The translations under genes and the position numbers were made by a program. The notes under the pieces were generated by a model, which was given only the letters and a program-made list of their open reading frames with translations, did no database searches and was not told where the DNA came from. A DNA stretch of 64,000 nt from a virus, in IMG/VR virus record IMGVR_UViG_3300020383_000006, positions 62,001 through 126,000 of that record, one strand, 5' to 3'. Shown one piece after another: positions 22,514 through 31,354 of the stretch. Position 1 is the first letter of the stretch. Every line of letters starts with the position of its first letter.

Positions 22514-23260
22514 TTAAACTCGAGACATTACGCTGTCTAACCAAGAATTAGTTGGTTGATTCTGATTATTTTGCTCATTAAGCGTGTTATCTGAATCTTC
22601 TTTACTATTTTCTTGACCAGGAGCTAAAGACTCTTTTAAATCTTCCAATGCGCCTTTATACTGTGACTCATCAATGAATTTAACTTTAGAAGCCATTTCC
22701 TGAAGTTTTTCACGTTTAGTCTCAGTCATGTCCTCAGAAACGGTTTCAAATACTTTAGAGCGTTTAGACTCAGTAATTGTCGCTTCCAATTCAGTTTGCT
22801 TGTCTAATAGCTTATCAATTTTCTGATTAGCTTCAGCAAGATTTTGATTTGCTTTATCCAATTCATTTTCTGAACCATGAGGAACTTGAACGTTGAATTG
22901 TTCAGCAATACTACCTAAACCACCAAGGAAACTTTCAGCAAGTTTAACCTTGATACCGTTGTCGACAGCCAGTTTGTTTTCAGACATAAACTCTGAAGCG
23001 GCATGATCAACATATTTACCAATTTGAGGAATAACTTCTTCGTTAATATATTGTTCCGTTTTGTCTTCCATCTCGGTAACAACATATTCTGAATAGTTTT
23101 CGGCCAATGCTGAATACTTATCTTCAGCCTTAGCTTCCTCTTCAGTTCTAATTTCTTCTCGGGCTTCAGAAATCTGATTTTCCAAGACCTTAGAAACCTT
23201 CGTTTTAAAGTCTTCACTGATTTCAACGCCATCGAAGATTTTCATTAGATCTTCGTTCAT
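22514..23260 (-). CDS. 22: Prohead scaffolding core protein, T4 gp22 type
   Basis: A 248-residue, highly charged and helical protein. It has long coiled-coil stretches rich in Glu, Lys and Gln (residues about 20-95 and 130-205), a GGLGSIAEQF turn at about 113-122, and a Gln/Asn-rich tail ending SWLDSVMSRV. The tail is the likely contact with the shell, as in scaffold proteins. T4 gp22 forms the inner core of the prohead and is degraded by gp21. The place between the protease module and gene 23 matches T4. Confidence 0.88.
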   Translation of the reverse strand: MNEDLMKIFDGVEISEDFKTKVSKVLENQISEAREEIRTEEEAKAEDKYSALAENYSEYVVTEMEDKTEQYINEEVIPQIGKYVDHAASEFMSENKLAVDNGIKVKLAESFLGGLGSIAEQFNVQVPHGSENELDKANQNLAEANQKIDKLLDKQTELEATITESKRSKVFETVSEDMTETKREKLQEMASKVKFIDESQYKGALEDLKESLAPGQENSKEDSDNTLNEQNNQNQPTNSWLDSVMSRV

Positions 23261-23300
23261 TTTCTTGACCTCGCTTTATGAAAATAACTCATATAAACTA

Positions 23301-23308
23301 TATTTATA
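23301..23308 (-). promoter_or_regulatory. Late promoter of gene 22 (TATAAATA)
   Basis: An exact octamer on the - strand, 41 nt before the scaffold gene start. Confidence 0.7.
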
Positions 23309-23329
23309 TGTACTATAAATTAAAATTAT

Positions 23330-23749
23330 TTACTGTATGGAACTTAGAATAGTTTCTTTATTCTTTTTAATTGATCTTTCTATCTTTTTAAATAAATTTT
23401 CAACGCTTTTAGAAGAAGAAACGGTTCTTATATCGTATAATCTAAACCCTTTCCACTCAGCCACTAATTTATCAGCCAAACGCATACCAGAAATATGAGT
23501 TTCACCTTTTTCATGACCATATATTTCTAAAGTAGCAAATTTTCCACTTTGACCAATTAGATTAATTTTCATTAAATCTGAATGAAATTCCCCATCCTTT
23601 ACTTTTACTTTTATTCCATCTTGATCAAATATTTTTGGGAATAATTTCATAGCTTCTTTTTTTGCTGATGAAAATAGTTCATTTTTATTATTGCGAAAAT
23701 CAAATGTTCCTGTTGGGGATTCATTCAGAAATTCTTTAAACGTTTTCAT
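23330..23749 (-). CDS. Putative internal head protein with capsid-targeting peptide (139 aa)
   Basis: The product begins MKTFKEFLNE, a near copy of the T4 internal-protein targeting peptide, with a gp21-type L-N-E cut site. The mature part (about 129 residues) is basic and Lys-rich, with a small mixed alpha/beta pattern, as expected for a protein packed with DNA and injected. It is the last of three genes with the same start, lying between the protease and scaffold genes. The body is unlike the other two, so only the address tag is shared. Function after injection is unknown; T4 internal proteins include anti-restriction factors. Confidence 0.65.
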   Translation of the reverse strand: MKTFKEFLNESPTGTFDFRNNKNELFSSAKKEAMKLFPKIFDQDGIKVKVKDGEFHSDLMKINLIGQSGKFATLEIYGHEKGETHISGMRLADKLVAEWKGFRLYDIRTVSSSKSVENLFKKIERSIKKNKETILSSIQ

Positions 23750-23752
23750 TGT

Positions 23753-24229
23753 TTATAAAAACCTCTTTGCTGATTCATTTGCAAGTTTTTTAATTTTTGC
23801 TAATGTTAAACCACTTGCATCATGATTTCTATGACCTTTTACACTACCGCTAATTGAAGTTTTTTCAATTCCATTGACCACACCCCTACTATTGAATGTT
23901 AATTTGAATCTAAAAGAAACATCGACATCATCTAATGGAAATCCGTCACTACTAGAACCTCTGAATGTAGCTCTCGCATCAATAGTGGCTGAATCAGAAT
24001 GAATATTTAATTGGGAACTAATATAGCTTGTTGTTAACCTACCATTGCCAGAATTTAAACTCCAACTTAACATTTTTGCTATTTTAGAATATCCTTTTTC
24101 AAGTACTTTTAGATTAGCAATTTCTTGTGGAATTCTACCATTCAAATCATAAGTCTTATTAAAGAACTCAGGATTTTTTAAAAATTCTGGGAAATTTGAT
24201 TCATTCAAAAATTCTTTAAACGTTTTCAT
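23753..24229 (-). CDS. Putative internal head protein with capsid-targeting peptide (158 aa)
   Basis: I start at the ATG at 24229 because it gives MKTFKEFLNES, the same targeting peptide as the neighbours; the frame runs upstream to 24253 without a good site. After the L-N-E cut site, the body has a helical first part. A beta-rich second part follows (residues about 70-140), with alternating charged and hydrophobic residues like a small sandwich domain, ending in a basic helix. It is 3 nt from the next gene. Packaging is inferred from the N-terminus and location. Confidence 0.65.
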   Translation of the reverse strand: MKTFKEFLNESNFPEFLKNPEFFNKTYDLNGRIPQEIANLKVLEKGYSKIAKMLSWSLNSGNGRLTTSYISSQLNIHSDSATIDARATFRGSSSDGFPLDDVDVSFRFKLTFNSRGVVNGIEKTSISGSVKGHRNHDASGLTLAKIKKLANESAKRFL

Positions 24230-24246
24230 TATTTTAAACCTATATG

Positions 24247-24504
24247 TTACCACTGTTTAAATACATAATCATCTTTACTTAAATACCAATTTTCGGTGTT
24301 GCCGTTTTCTAATTCTACAGCAACTTCATAATTGTATCTATCTTCTCTTTCTATATCCTTTACGATCACGACAATAGGTTTTTCGAAAGAATCAGGATTA
24401 TCTACTTCAGCAGCCAAATAGCTTTTTCCTTTTCTTAATGAAGGCGGATTCATCCAACCTTCATCATTCATGTCTTCATTTAAAAAATCTTTGAATGTTT
24501 TCAT
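24247..24504 (-). CDS. Putative internal head protein with capsid-targeting peptide (85 aa)
   Basis: An 85-residue product beginning MKTFKDFLNED, again with an L-N-E site. The rest is short, acidic and beta-rich, perhaps one small barrel-like domain (IVVIVKDIEREDRYNYEVAVE). Its start overlaps the end of gene 21 by 4 nt, so it is translated with the protease that should trim it. Confidence 0.6.
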   Translation of the reverse strand: MKTFKDFLNEDMNDEGWMNPPSLRKGKSYLAAEVDNPDSFEKPIVVIVKDIEREDRYNYEVAVELENGNTENWYLSKDDYVFKQW

Positions 24505-25148
24505 TTCTTAAGTCCTTTAACATAATCTTCTAATTTCTGAAGGAATATTCCTTCATCAAATTGATGAACAGGTTCTTGACCTTCTTTCTGAACCCAAATA
24601 CCTGATTCAGTAAGCATCCATTGCTTTGATTCGTTAATAGCGTTAACATAAGCATCAGGAGCTGAAGGGTTGTCAACACAATCGGTTGCTGTGAACATTA
24701 AATCATCTTGAACGTATTTAGTACCGTTTCTTTCTTTAAGTGACCCTAAAGCACGAGTTGAAACGCCAAGGTTAAACCCGCCTTCTAATAAACCTTTAAC
24801 GATTTCACCTTTTGGCGTATTTAAAACCAATGCTTTACCGTAGACGTCATTGCCTTGCCATTCTAATTCCTTAATAAGGATAGCCGCTTGGCTAGGATCA
24901 GCAAAAGGATATTCTGGGTGGTTTAATTCACCCAAAGCTCTACGTCTACTAACATAATCTCTGTCATAACGGTCAATAGCTTTTTCCATAACTGAACGTT
25001 CATAGAAACGACCATTACCGTTTTTGATTTCTGATTGTGCAAAGATACCCTCAATGAAAACTTGTTTACCGCTTTCGGTGTTTTCAGTAAGCATCTCAAC
25101 TTTATCAGATGATTCTACTAATAGATTGTACATTTTATTTTTATCCAT
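24501..25148 (-). CDS. 21: Prohead maturation protease, T4 gp21 type
   Basis: A 215-residue protein, similar in size to T4 gp21 (212). The catalytic His is in GELNHPEY (His77), and the Ser is in NLGVSTRALGS (Ser130), a herpes/phage prohead protease arrangement. A third acidic residue probably lies in TDCVDNPSAPDA (about 155-166). It cuts capsid, scaffold and internal proteins after L/I-x-E. It sits directly before three genes whose products carry that site. Confidence 0.92.
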   Translation of the reverse strand: MDKNKMYNLLVESSDKVEMLTENTESGKQVFIEGIFAQSEIKNGNGRFYERSVMEKAIDRYDRDYVSRRRALGELNHPEYPFADPSQAAILIKELEWQGNDVYGKALVLNTPKGEIVKGLLEGGFNLGVSTRALGSLKERNGTKYVQDDLMFTATDCVDNPSAPDAYVNAINESKQWMLTESGIWVQKEGQEPVHQFDEGIFLQKLEDYVKGLKK

Positions 25149-25150
25149 TT

Positions 25151-25417
25151 TTATAGCCCCATAGAACTACGTTTCTTCAGAGCCTTTTTTCTTTTGTACT
25201 GTGATCTTTTCTTAGCACCTGAACCCTTTGAACGCTTAGTTCTTACTGCCTTTCTAATAGAACGTTTTTTAGAAGATTTTTCTGAACCAGACATAGGAAC
25301 ACAAGAAGTTCCTTTAGAGTTTAATTTAAACCCTTTTTTACATTTAACTCTTTTGGTCTTTTTACCTTTTGAGTTAACTCTGGTTACTTTACGCGCTTCT
25401 TCAATTTGGTCAGACAT
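25151..25417 (-). CDS. Basic prohead core protein, gp68 position
   Basis: An 88-residue, extremely Lys/Arg/Ser-rich protein (SEKSSKKRSIRKAVRTKRS and similar) with a CKKGFKLNSKGTSC segment at residues 26-39. It lies between the gp67-like gene and the protease gene, where T4 has gene 68. T4 gp68 is 141 residues and I see little direct similarity, so the call is mainly positional. A charge-neutralising DNA or core-binding role is plausible. The gap to gene 21 is 2 nt. Confidence 0.55.
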   Translation of the reverse strand: MSDQIEEARKVTRVNSKGKKTKRVKCKKGFKLNSKGTSCVPMSGSEKSSKKRSIRKAVRTKRSKGSGAKKRSQYKRKKALKKRSSMGL

Positions 25418-25438
25418 AATATTTACCTCCAGTGAGGA

Positions 25439-25675
25439 TTATTCTTCGTCTTTATCTTTTTCTTCATCATCAGAATCTGAATATTTTTCATCATCAAGGT
25501 CTTCTTCGTCATCTTCTTCAGGTTCTTTTTCTTCAGAAACGAAGCTGTAACCAGTAAGGATTTCAGATTCACGTTCATTAATTTTATAACCAACTGATTC
25601 TTTTAGTTTATCTTTAATACCATTGATAACTTCGTTAGAGTTACCTTCTTTTAATTTTGTGTACAAGTCTTTCAT
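25439..25675 (-). CDS. 67: Prohead core protein, T4 gp67 (PIP) type
   Basis: A 78-residue protein with a helical first half (MKDLYTKLKEGNSNEV) and a very acidic C-terminal third made almost only of Glu, Asp, Ser and Lys. T4 gp67 is 80 residues with the same acidic tail and lies in the same place after gene 20. It is a core component cleaved to small internal peptides. It follows its own late-type box. Confidence 0.75.
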   Translation of the reverse strand: MKDLYTKLKEGNSNEVINGIKDKLKESVGYKINERESEILTGYSFVSEEKEPEEDDEEDLDDEKYSDSDDEEKDKDEE

Positions 25676-25710
25676 TTTAAAAACCTCTAGTTAAATTTAT
25701 TCCTTTAATT

Positions 25711-25718
25711 TATTTATT
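25711..25718 (-). promoter_or_regulatory. Late-type box AATAAATA before gene 67
   Basis: The - strand reads TTAATAAATAAA, 36 nt before the gene 67 start. It is a one-base variant of the TATAAATA consensus; the same variant is before the sheath gene and the 1254-residue fibre gene. Confidence 0.5.
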
Positions 25719-25729
25719 AAAGAAAAATA

Positions 25730-27250
25730 TTAAAATCTTCCTGGTTCTTCTTTAGGCTGATATTGTTCAATATTTTTCTCTTCTTTAATTTCTTTATCCA
25801 TTTCCTTCATTTGTTCTTCATTTTGTTTAAATATTTCACGGCGAACGTAATTGTGGGAAATATATTTACCAGTATATTGGTCTAATTCTCTAGCTAAATT
25901 TAAACGTTCTTGAAGGATTTCGTTTCTAGTCGCTTCTTCTAAATACAAATCATGTGAATAGTTAAAAACGATTTTGTCTTTAATATCATCAAATTCCTTT
26001 GACGTCATTATTTTAGTAAGAATACATTCGGTTCTTAATAAATCCAAGAACACTTCATTAAAGCGGGTTCTAACTCTAGAAACAAATTTACTAAACTTCA
26101 ACTCATCCCTAGTAATTTCAGTTGTTCTGCCGCCCATAAATGTGGATTCAGGTTCTAATCTAGAAACAGGTAAATTAAGTGACTTATAAACTTTTTTCTG
26201 GAAATAGACAATATCTTCAATATCACCTAAGTTTTGACCACCAGGAAGCGTAGTAACTTCAGTTCCTTTACCGTTAGAATCACGAGGCAACCAAAAGTCC
26301 TCTTGCATCGTATAAAAGGCTTTTCCATCCTTGAACGTACCCTTTTCAGGGTCAAATTGCATTTTGTTCCTGTAGGATGTTTGGAGCTTCTTAAGATATG
26401 CTTGTCCTTTAGACTTTTGAAGTTTAGAAGTATCAACATAAAAAACACGACGTTCAGGTGCGCGAGTAATACGGTAAATTAAAAGCGCATTTTCCATCAT
26501 TCGTAATTGGTTAACAGGCTTAACTGCTTTATGCAAATAAGAAACCGCGTAACCTGTTTTATCATCAGTCATTCCAGTAGTAACGTAAACAACTGCATCA
26601 GGGTTTAATTCTACTGCTTCAATATATTGGTTTCTATCAGTTTTCTTATTCTTTTTATTTGTACCAACGTTTTCATTATAGATAATTTTTTCTATAATTC
26701 CAGTAATTGCTTTAGTTTGTCTATCATATTCAGTTTGTTTAACCTTAGATACAAATCTAGGGTCTAACTGAACAACTTTCAAAATACCGTCTTTGGGTCT
26801 ACTTTTGTCTATAACTTTTTGGTAAGTTGCGCGACCATCTATGTAAAAATCACGTGCTTTTTTGTAAATAGTTTTCTTTAATTCCATTACTCGGGTTATT
26901 TTATCCCAAGCATCATAAATTTTATTTCTTACATTTTCAGAAAGGTCATCTTCTAATCCCGTTAAATCCATAGAAACAGGTTCTTCATTTTCATGGAAAG
27001 AAACCATTTCGTTAATAATGTCATCAATAGCTAAATCAACCAATTCATAATTAGCTATTTCCCTGTAGTCTTCAATTAATGCCGCTTGGTCAGAATATTT
27101 TGGGTCAAAGTTTAGGAAGTTTTGGTAGTATCCCTCAGAAAACTCAATAGCACCATCATCATTTTCGTCTGCTATCTGATTGGTCTGAATCCTTTCTTCA
27201 TCAGGATTATCAAACTTAAATTTTTCTAGAAAATCACCAAATACACTCAT
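25730..27250 (-). CDS. 20: Portal protein, T4 gp20 type
   Basis: I start at the ATG at 27250 behind AAGGA; one codon further upstream is only a TTG. This gives 506 residues (T4 gp20: 524). The T4 portal pattern is visible in the acidic start, the YELVDLAIDDIINEM helix near 66-80, the LDPRFVSKVKQ strand and the FWLPRD...TLPGGQNLGDIEDI tunnel-loop region near 305-330. A charged helical C-terminus (crown) follows. It forms the dodecamer at the head vertex through which terminase packs DNA. Gene order 19-20-67 is as in T4. Confidence 0.93.
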   Translation of the reverse strand: MSVFGDFLEKFKFDNPDEERIQTNQIADENDDGAIEFSEGYYQNFLNFDPKYSDQAALIEDYREIANYELVDLAIDDIINEMVSFHENEEPVSMDLTGLEDDLSENVRNKIYDAWDKITRVMELKKTIYKKARDFYIDGRATYQKVIDKSRPKDGILKVVQLDPRFVSKVKQTEYDRQTKAITGIIEKIIYNENVGTNKKNKKTDRNQYIEAVELNPDAVVYVTTGMTDDKTGYAVSYLHKAVKPVNQLRMMENALLIYRITRAPERRVFYVDTSKLQKSKGQAYLKKLQTSYRNKMQFDPEKGTFKDGKAFYTMQEDFWLPRDSNGKGTEVTTLPGGQNLGDIEDIVYFQKKVYKSLNLPVSRLEPESTFMGGRTTEITRDELKFSKFVSRVRTRFNEVFLDLLRTECILTKIMTSKEFDDIKDKIVFNYSHDLYLEEATRNEILQERLNLARELDQYTGKYISHNYVRREIFKQNEEQMKEMDKEIKEEKNIEQYQPKEEPGRF

Positions 27251-27277
27251 CAATAGATTCCTTTTTGAAAATACAAA

Positions 27278-27300
27278 TCGAGGGAATTAACTTCCCTCGA
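27278..27300 (-). terminator. Hairpin between genes 19 and 20
   Basis: TCGAGGGAA (27278-27286) and TTCCCTCGA (27292-27300) form a 9-bp stem around 5 nt. On the - strand it is followed by TTTGTATTTTC. It can end the tube/sheath transcript. It lies just downstream of a late box, so RNAs from that box would begin at its edge. Confidence 0.55.
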
Positions 27301-27303
27301 ATA

Positions 27304-27311
27304 TATTTATA
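27304..27311 (-). promoter_or_regulatory. Late promoter of gene 20 (TATAAATA)
   Basis: An exact octamer on the - strand, 54 nt before the portal start, between the tail tube stop and the hairpin at 27278-27300. Confidence 0.65.
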
Positions 27312-27320
27312 TCATAATAA

Positions 27321-27845
27321 TTAGGTTGAGTTACCGTTATCAATGTCAGAATAAGCAAACGTTGTTGAGAACGTTTCAATCTGGTCATTAGAGTCTTGGG
27401 CTAACTCAATAGGCGTAATGATTTGTGGCCAAGCGTATAACATAGCAACCGATTTAACGCGGTTGTCATTATTATCTAATTGGTGAACTTCCACTGTACC
27501 GAACATTTCTTCCGGTGCAGTTAACCCAGTATTAGAATTATACGCATTAATGGCGTTTTGCCAACGTTCCAACGCATTTTGAATAGCGAAATCAGTATCG
27601 TTATAAAATGTTGCTTCCCAATCTTCAAAAGTACGATCACCAGGAAGTTTTAATTGACGACCACGGAAACCGACTTCTTTAACGCCTAGATTAGATCCAG
27701 GAATTTGCGAAGCTTGTACTAAGAAAGCCGTTTTTCTGATTTCTTCTTGCGTTGCCGCGAAAGCAGGAAAATCAATTACAACCTCGAAGCGGTTGGGACT
27801 AGCCCCACCGCCTTTAAGGTTAGAAAGAAAATTCTGAATACTCAT
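27321..27845 (-). CDS. 19: Tail tube protein, T4 gp19 type
   Basis: A 174-residue protein (T4 gp19: 163) starting MSIQNFLSNLKGGGASPNRF. It has the tube-fold strands around FRGRQLKLPGDRTFEDWEATF (residues about 60-80, a hallmark of T4-type tubes) and the conserved WQNAINAYNS helix near 93-102. It polymerises to the inner tube of the contractile tail. It overlaps the sheath gene stop by one base and lies between genes 18 and 20 as in T4. Confidence 0.93.
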   Translation of the reverse strand: MSIQNFLSNLKGGGASPNRFEVVIDFPAFAATQEEIRKTAFLVQASQIPGSNLGVKEVGFRGRQLKLPGDRTFEDWEATFYNDTDFAIQNALERWQNAINAYNSNTGLTAPEEMFGTVEVHQLDNNDNRVKSVAMLYAWPQIITPIELAQDSNDQIETFSTTFAYSDIDNGNST

Positions 27846-29446
27846 TAGAACGATTCCCCTTCAATTTCTTCAAAACTAACTCCAGCGCCAACGGCAGTGA
27901 AGTTAAGGCGAATATTGTTAATTGAACGTGCTGGGTCAATCATAATATCACCAACAAATTCAAAATTATCAATAACTTGTTCGGTGTTATTAGTATCATC
28001 AGCGACTACTTTGAAACGACGAATACCTCTACGCCCTTGAACGCCACCTAAGTAACGATCACTTGAGTTCTTAAATGAAGAACGCGTGATTTGGTCGTTA
28101 AATTCAAATAACTGATAACGAGCCGCACGAGCAATAGATTTCTTGACAACTATAAACAAGTTACGAACGTTTACCCTACTGAAAGCAGAAGGACGTTTTA
28201 GCATTGTTTTATCACCAAATAAAACTTTACCTTCACCTTCAAAATCAACAATTGAATTGATATTGTATTTATATAACTCATTCCTTGTTGTTTCGTCAGG
28301 ATTCCAGGCAAGTTCAATAGCGTTAAGCAATTGTCCACGATTTAGTCCAGCGAATGAGAACCAAGGTTCGTTTCTAGCGAACGTTCTAGCTTCAAGACCA
28401 GCTGTATCAGAATCACAAGGAATCCATACGTTAGTATCATTGTACTTATCGTAAACTTTTTTCCAGTTATCTGAACCGAACGCATAAGAAGTATTTTTAT
28501 TAATTGTAGAGTTAAAATAATCTTTAACATCTTCCAATGCACTTGCATTATTTAAAACGTCAGACAATTCTGGAGCAAAGTGAGTTTTACAATCTTGGCG
28601 TTGGTCGCATAAATCAATTAATGATGCAACTGATGTTGCAGGCATGACTGAAGCAAATGCGCTAATGAAATCAAGTTTTTCTTTATTAGAAAGGACTTGA
28701 ATTGCTGTATCAAAGTCGGCAGCAGTAGAATCATTTCCATCTACACCACCAGAAAATGAAGCTTCAAAAACGCCTTCACTACCAGTTTCATCTAACAAGA
28801 CAGCAGAAAAATCACCAAGGTAAATGTATTCTGATTGCTCCATCAATACTTTTTCGATGAAAGCTGAAGTTCCATCAGGTTTTTTACTTCCTTGAACGTT
28901 AGTCATTAATTCATAACTTTCAAGAATTGCGCCTTTTGAACCAGAAATCAATCCACCTTCGTCTACCACAACTAAGTTGAATTCACCTTCTTCTGGTACA
29001 TATTGAAATTCACCAGCATAAGCCCAGTTGTCATAATCAAAATTATCAGCAACTGATACTTTTAATGAATTACCTAATGCCCCAGGATATTTAGCAATAA
29101 ACGCCTTTCCTGTTGTATCAGTAGTTTCTAATTCACTTTCATTTTTAATTAAAACACCTGTGCCTGAAGAATCAGCGTTTTTTGCAACTAAATCATCAAT
29201 AGCACGAACCACAAATAATGGGTTTGCGTATTTAAGATAATTTGCTGCTGATAAGAAAAACTGTGATACTTCATTATTAGGGCGACCAAACTTTTGTAAA
29301 AGTTCTTTTTCATCAGTCGTAATTCTAATCGCCTTGTTCACAGGTCCCCAACGAAATAGACCCACCATTGCAGAAGCAGAACTATTCTGTCCTGCAACGT
29401 ACAGGCTTCTATCACGTTCAAATGTTTGTACATTTGGACTGCTCAT
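27845..29446 (-). CDS. 18: Tail sheath protein, T4 gp18 type
   Basis: A 533-residue protein (T4 gp18: 659). The N-terminal linker is SPNVQTFERDRS. Variable surface domains lie in the middle. A conserved C-terminal core is seen in FIVVKKSIARAARYQLFEFND (residues about 435-455), then RGIRRFKVVADDTNNT and the final beta strand INNIRLNFTAVGAG, which forms the mesh between subunits. The shorter length means smaller outer domains. It has its own late-type box. Confidence 0.93.
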   Translation of the reverse strand: MSSPNVQTFERDRSLYVAGQNSSASAMVGLFRWGPVNKAIRITTDEKELLQKFGRPNNEVSQFFLSAANYLKYANPLFVVRAIDDLVAKNADSSGTGVLIKNESELETTDTTGKAFIAKYPGALGNSLKVSVADNFDYDNWAYAGEFQYVPEEGEFNLVVVDEGGLISGSKGAILESYELMTNVQGSKKPDGTSAFIEKVLMEQSEYIYLGDFSAVLLDETGSEGVFEASFSGGVDGNDSTAADFDTAIQVLSNKEKLDFISAFASVMPATSVASLIDLCDQRQDCKTHFAPELSDVLNNASALEDVKDYFNSTINKNTSYAFGSDNWKKVYDKYNDTNVWIPCDSDTAGLEARTFARNEPWFSFAGLNRGQLLNAIELAWNPDETTRNELYKYNINSIVDFEGEGKVLFGDKTMLKRPSAFSRVNVRNLFIVVKKSIARAARYQLFEFNDQITRSSFKNSSDRYLGGVQGRRGIRRFKVVADDTNNTEQVIDNFEFVGDIMIDPARSINNIRLNFTAVGAGVSFEEIEGESF

Positions 29447-29490
29447 TTATAACACCTCTCTAAATGTAGGATAAAAATTACCGTTTTATT

Positions 29491-29498
29491 TATTTATT
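29491..29498 (-). promoter_or_regulatory. Late-type box AATAAATA before gene 18
   Basis: The - strand reads TTAATAAATAAATAA, 45 nt before the sheath start. Same variant box as before gene 67. Confidence 0.5.
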
Positions 29499-29509
29499 AA
29501 ACGTTAATC

Positions 29510-31354
29510 TTAAAATTCTCCGAACGTTGGATCTTCAATTATTCTGTAACCAACATCTGGATCAACATCTTCACCTAATTCCATAAACGAATCACCATCA
29601 AATAAACTTCTACCGTCATCTATAATACCGAACGGCATTAATTCTTCTTCTCTTTCTTTTTTCGCTTGGTCAACTAATGAACTTCTGACATTAACATCAG
29701 TTAATTCTTTAAAGAATTCTGAGTTAGATAACCAAGCAAACATAACCAAAGGCATAACTAAATCATCATGAGCACCCTCAGCCGCAGCATACGAACCGCC
29801 TTTAGGCACAAAATCACCTAATTCATCAACTATGTTCATATGGTTAGGGTTAAATCTTCCTCGCTCAATCATTGTTTTAAGGTTTGCACACCCAATACGC
29901 TTGACGGACTTAGACATTTTCACGCCTATTCTACCATCAACTCTAAACGTTGGTGATTGCTGACCTTTTTCAGCAACGGTAAAGATAACATTTTCGTATT
30001 CTAAATCGTGGTATAAATCGCTACTGACTTGATGACCTGTACTTTCGTTTTCTATAAGTACCCAAGCCGCATTATATTCACCAGCCACGTTATAAATTAA
30101 TTCAGGTAATATAAGGCTTGATAACTTATTGTCGTGATACACACAAACAACTTCATACGGGTCTACAGATATATCTACAACTATCACTCCGTGGTAATCA
30201 CCACCAACGCCTTCTGAACAGTCCACTAAGCAGACATATTCATGACCCTCTATAGGTTTATGATATATGAATAACTTCCCTTCATTTAGCTCTTCAAGAG
30301 GTTCCTTAGTAATTAACTGCTCTAAGTAATTACCGGAAATAAGTGAGTTTGTGCTTCCACGGAAATGGCATTCGTGTTCTTGACGGAACTGTTCAGGTGA
30401 AGTGTTATTGATCGTTTCTTCTTTCCACGCCTGATCACGTCCAGGAACCATATCCCAAGTAACAAGTTTTTGAGCGTATGAGTTTTTACCAGCTTCAGAT
30501 TCTTGCCAAAGTTTATAGAACATTCCACGAGTACCGTTCGGTGTAGAAGTCACGATAACTTTAGAATTTTTACCAGAAGCAATTGTTGGATAGGTAGACT
30601 CATAGAAAGCCATATCATTGGGAATAAATGCCGCTTCATCAATATAAAGTAATGCAATAGATTTACCACGAATTGAACTTGATGAAGAAGCCGCTGAAAA
30701 GGCTTTAGAATTATTACTGAATACAACACTTTGTTTGTTGTAAACTTTAACTCCAGGTTGCAAAAAACAAGGAATTGATTCGTAAGATAATTGGACACGC
30801 TCAAGGATTTCTTGTGCTTGTGATGATTTGTTGGCTAATATTGCAGAAGTTTTAGCTTCTGAAAATATACTAAACCATAACAAATATGATGCCGTGGTCT
30901 GGGTTTTACCTGTTTGGCGCGATTGCATTGAAATAATGAATCGGTTGTTTTGGTACAAATCAAGTAAGTCTTCTTGGAAATCCCAAAGGTCAAATGGTAT
31001 GATACCATCATCAATAGATATAATTTTTACATATTTTCTAGTAAAATAAACAACGTCTAAAGCACATTTAATCCATTCCAGTTTTTGCTTAACTGTAAAT
31101 TTCTTTTCGTTCTTTTTTATGCCGTGACGAAGTAACCCTTCTTTATTTTGGTACCACCAATGTTCAGGAACTTCTTCAAAATTCCAATCATCAACAGTAA
31201 TACCCATCGTATCCTTTCTTAGGAATTTCTTTACAAGACCTTTATTTTCGTCATAAAATTCTTTTAAGTTTGGAAATGGACAAACATTTTCAAACTCATA
31301 AATTTTATTCGTTATAGTTGTATCATTACTTGTATCAATCTTCCTGATTTTCAT
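29510..31354 (-). CDS. 17: Terminase large subunit, T4 gp17 type
   Basis: A 614-residue packaging motor (T4 gp17: 610). It has Walker A SRQTGKT (residues 145-151), Walker B LLYIDEAAF with Asp239/Glu240, the coupling motif VTSTPNG near 268-274, and an RNase-H-like nuclease whose first metal Asp is in CLVDCSEG (Asp378). A second acidic site lies in VLIENEST near 433-440, with a third in GAHDDLVMP near 555. All catalytic parts are intact. It overlaps the gene 16 end by 20 nt. No intron or intein is seen. Confidence 0.95.
   Translation of the reverse strand: MKIRKIDTSNDTTITNKIYEFENVCPFPNLKEFYDENKGLVKKFLRKDTMGITVDDWNFEEVPEHWWYQNKEGLLRHGIKKNEKKFTVKQKLEWIKCALDVVYFTRKYVKIISIDDGIIPFDLWDFQEDLLDLYQNNRFIISMQSRQTGKTQTTASYLLWFSIFSEAKTSAILANKSSQAQEILERVQLSYESIPCFLQPGVKVYNKQSVVFSNNSKAFSAASSSSSIRGKSIALLYIDEAAFIPNDMAFYESTYPTIASGKNSKVIVTSTPNGTRGMFYKLWQESEAGKNSYAQKLVTWDMVPGRDQAWKEETINNTSPEQFRQEHECHFRGSTNSLISGNYLEQLITKEPLEELNEGKLFIYHKPIEGHEYVCLVDCSEGVGGDYHGVIVVDISVDPYEVVCVYHDNKLSSLILPELIYNVAGEYNAAWVLIENESTGHQVSSDLYHDLEYENVIFTVAEKGQQSPTFRVDGRIGVKMSKSVKRIGCANLKTMIERGRFNPNHMNIVDELGDFVPKGGSYAAAEGAHDDLVMPLVMFAWLSNSEFFKELTDVNVRSSLVDQAKKEREEELMPFGIIDDGRSLFDGDSFMELGEDVDPDVGYRIIEDPTFGEF

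Noticed and set aside
24230-24253. Eight-codon N-terminal extension of the middle tag-bearing head protein
   Set aside because: It would bury the MKTFKEFLNE tag, which starts exactly at 24229 and is shared with both neighbours.
25194-25550. Open frames on the + strand across the late genes
   Set aside because: They are antisense shadows of Lys-, Ser- or Glu-rich genes on the - strand with no ribosome sites; the same holds for other + strand frames from 21404 to 61698.
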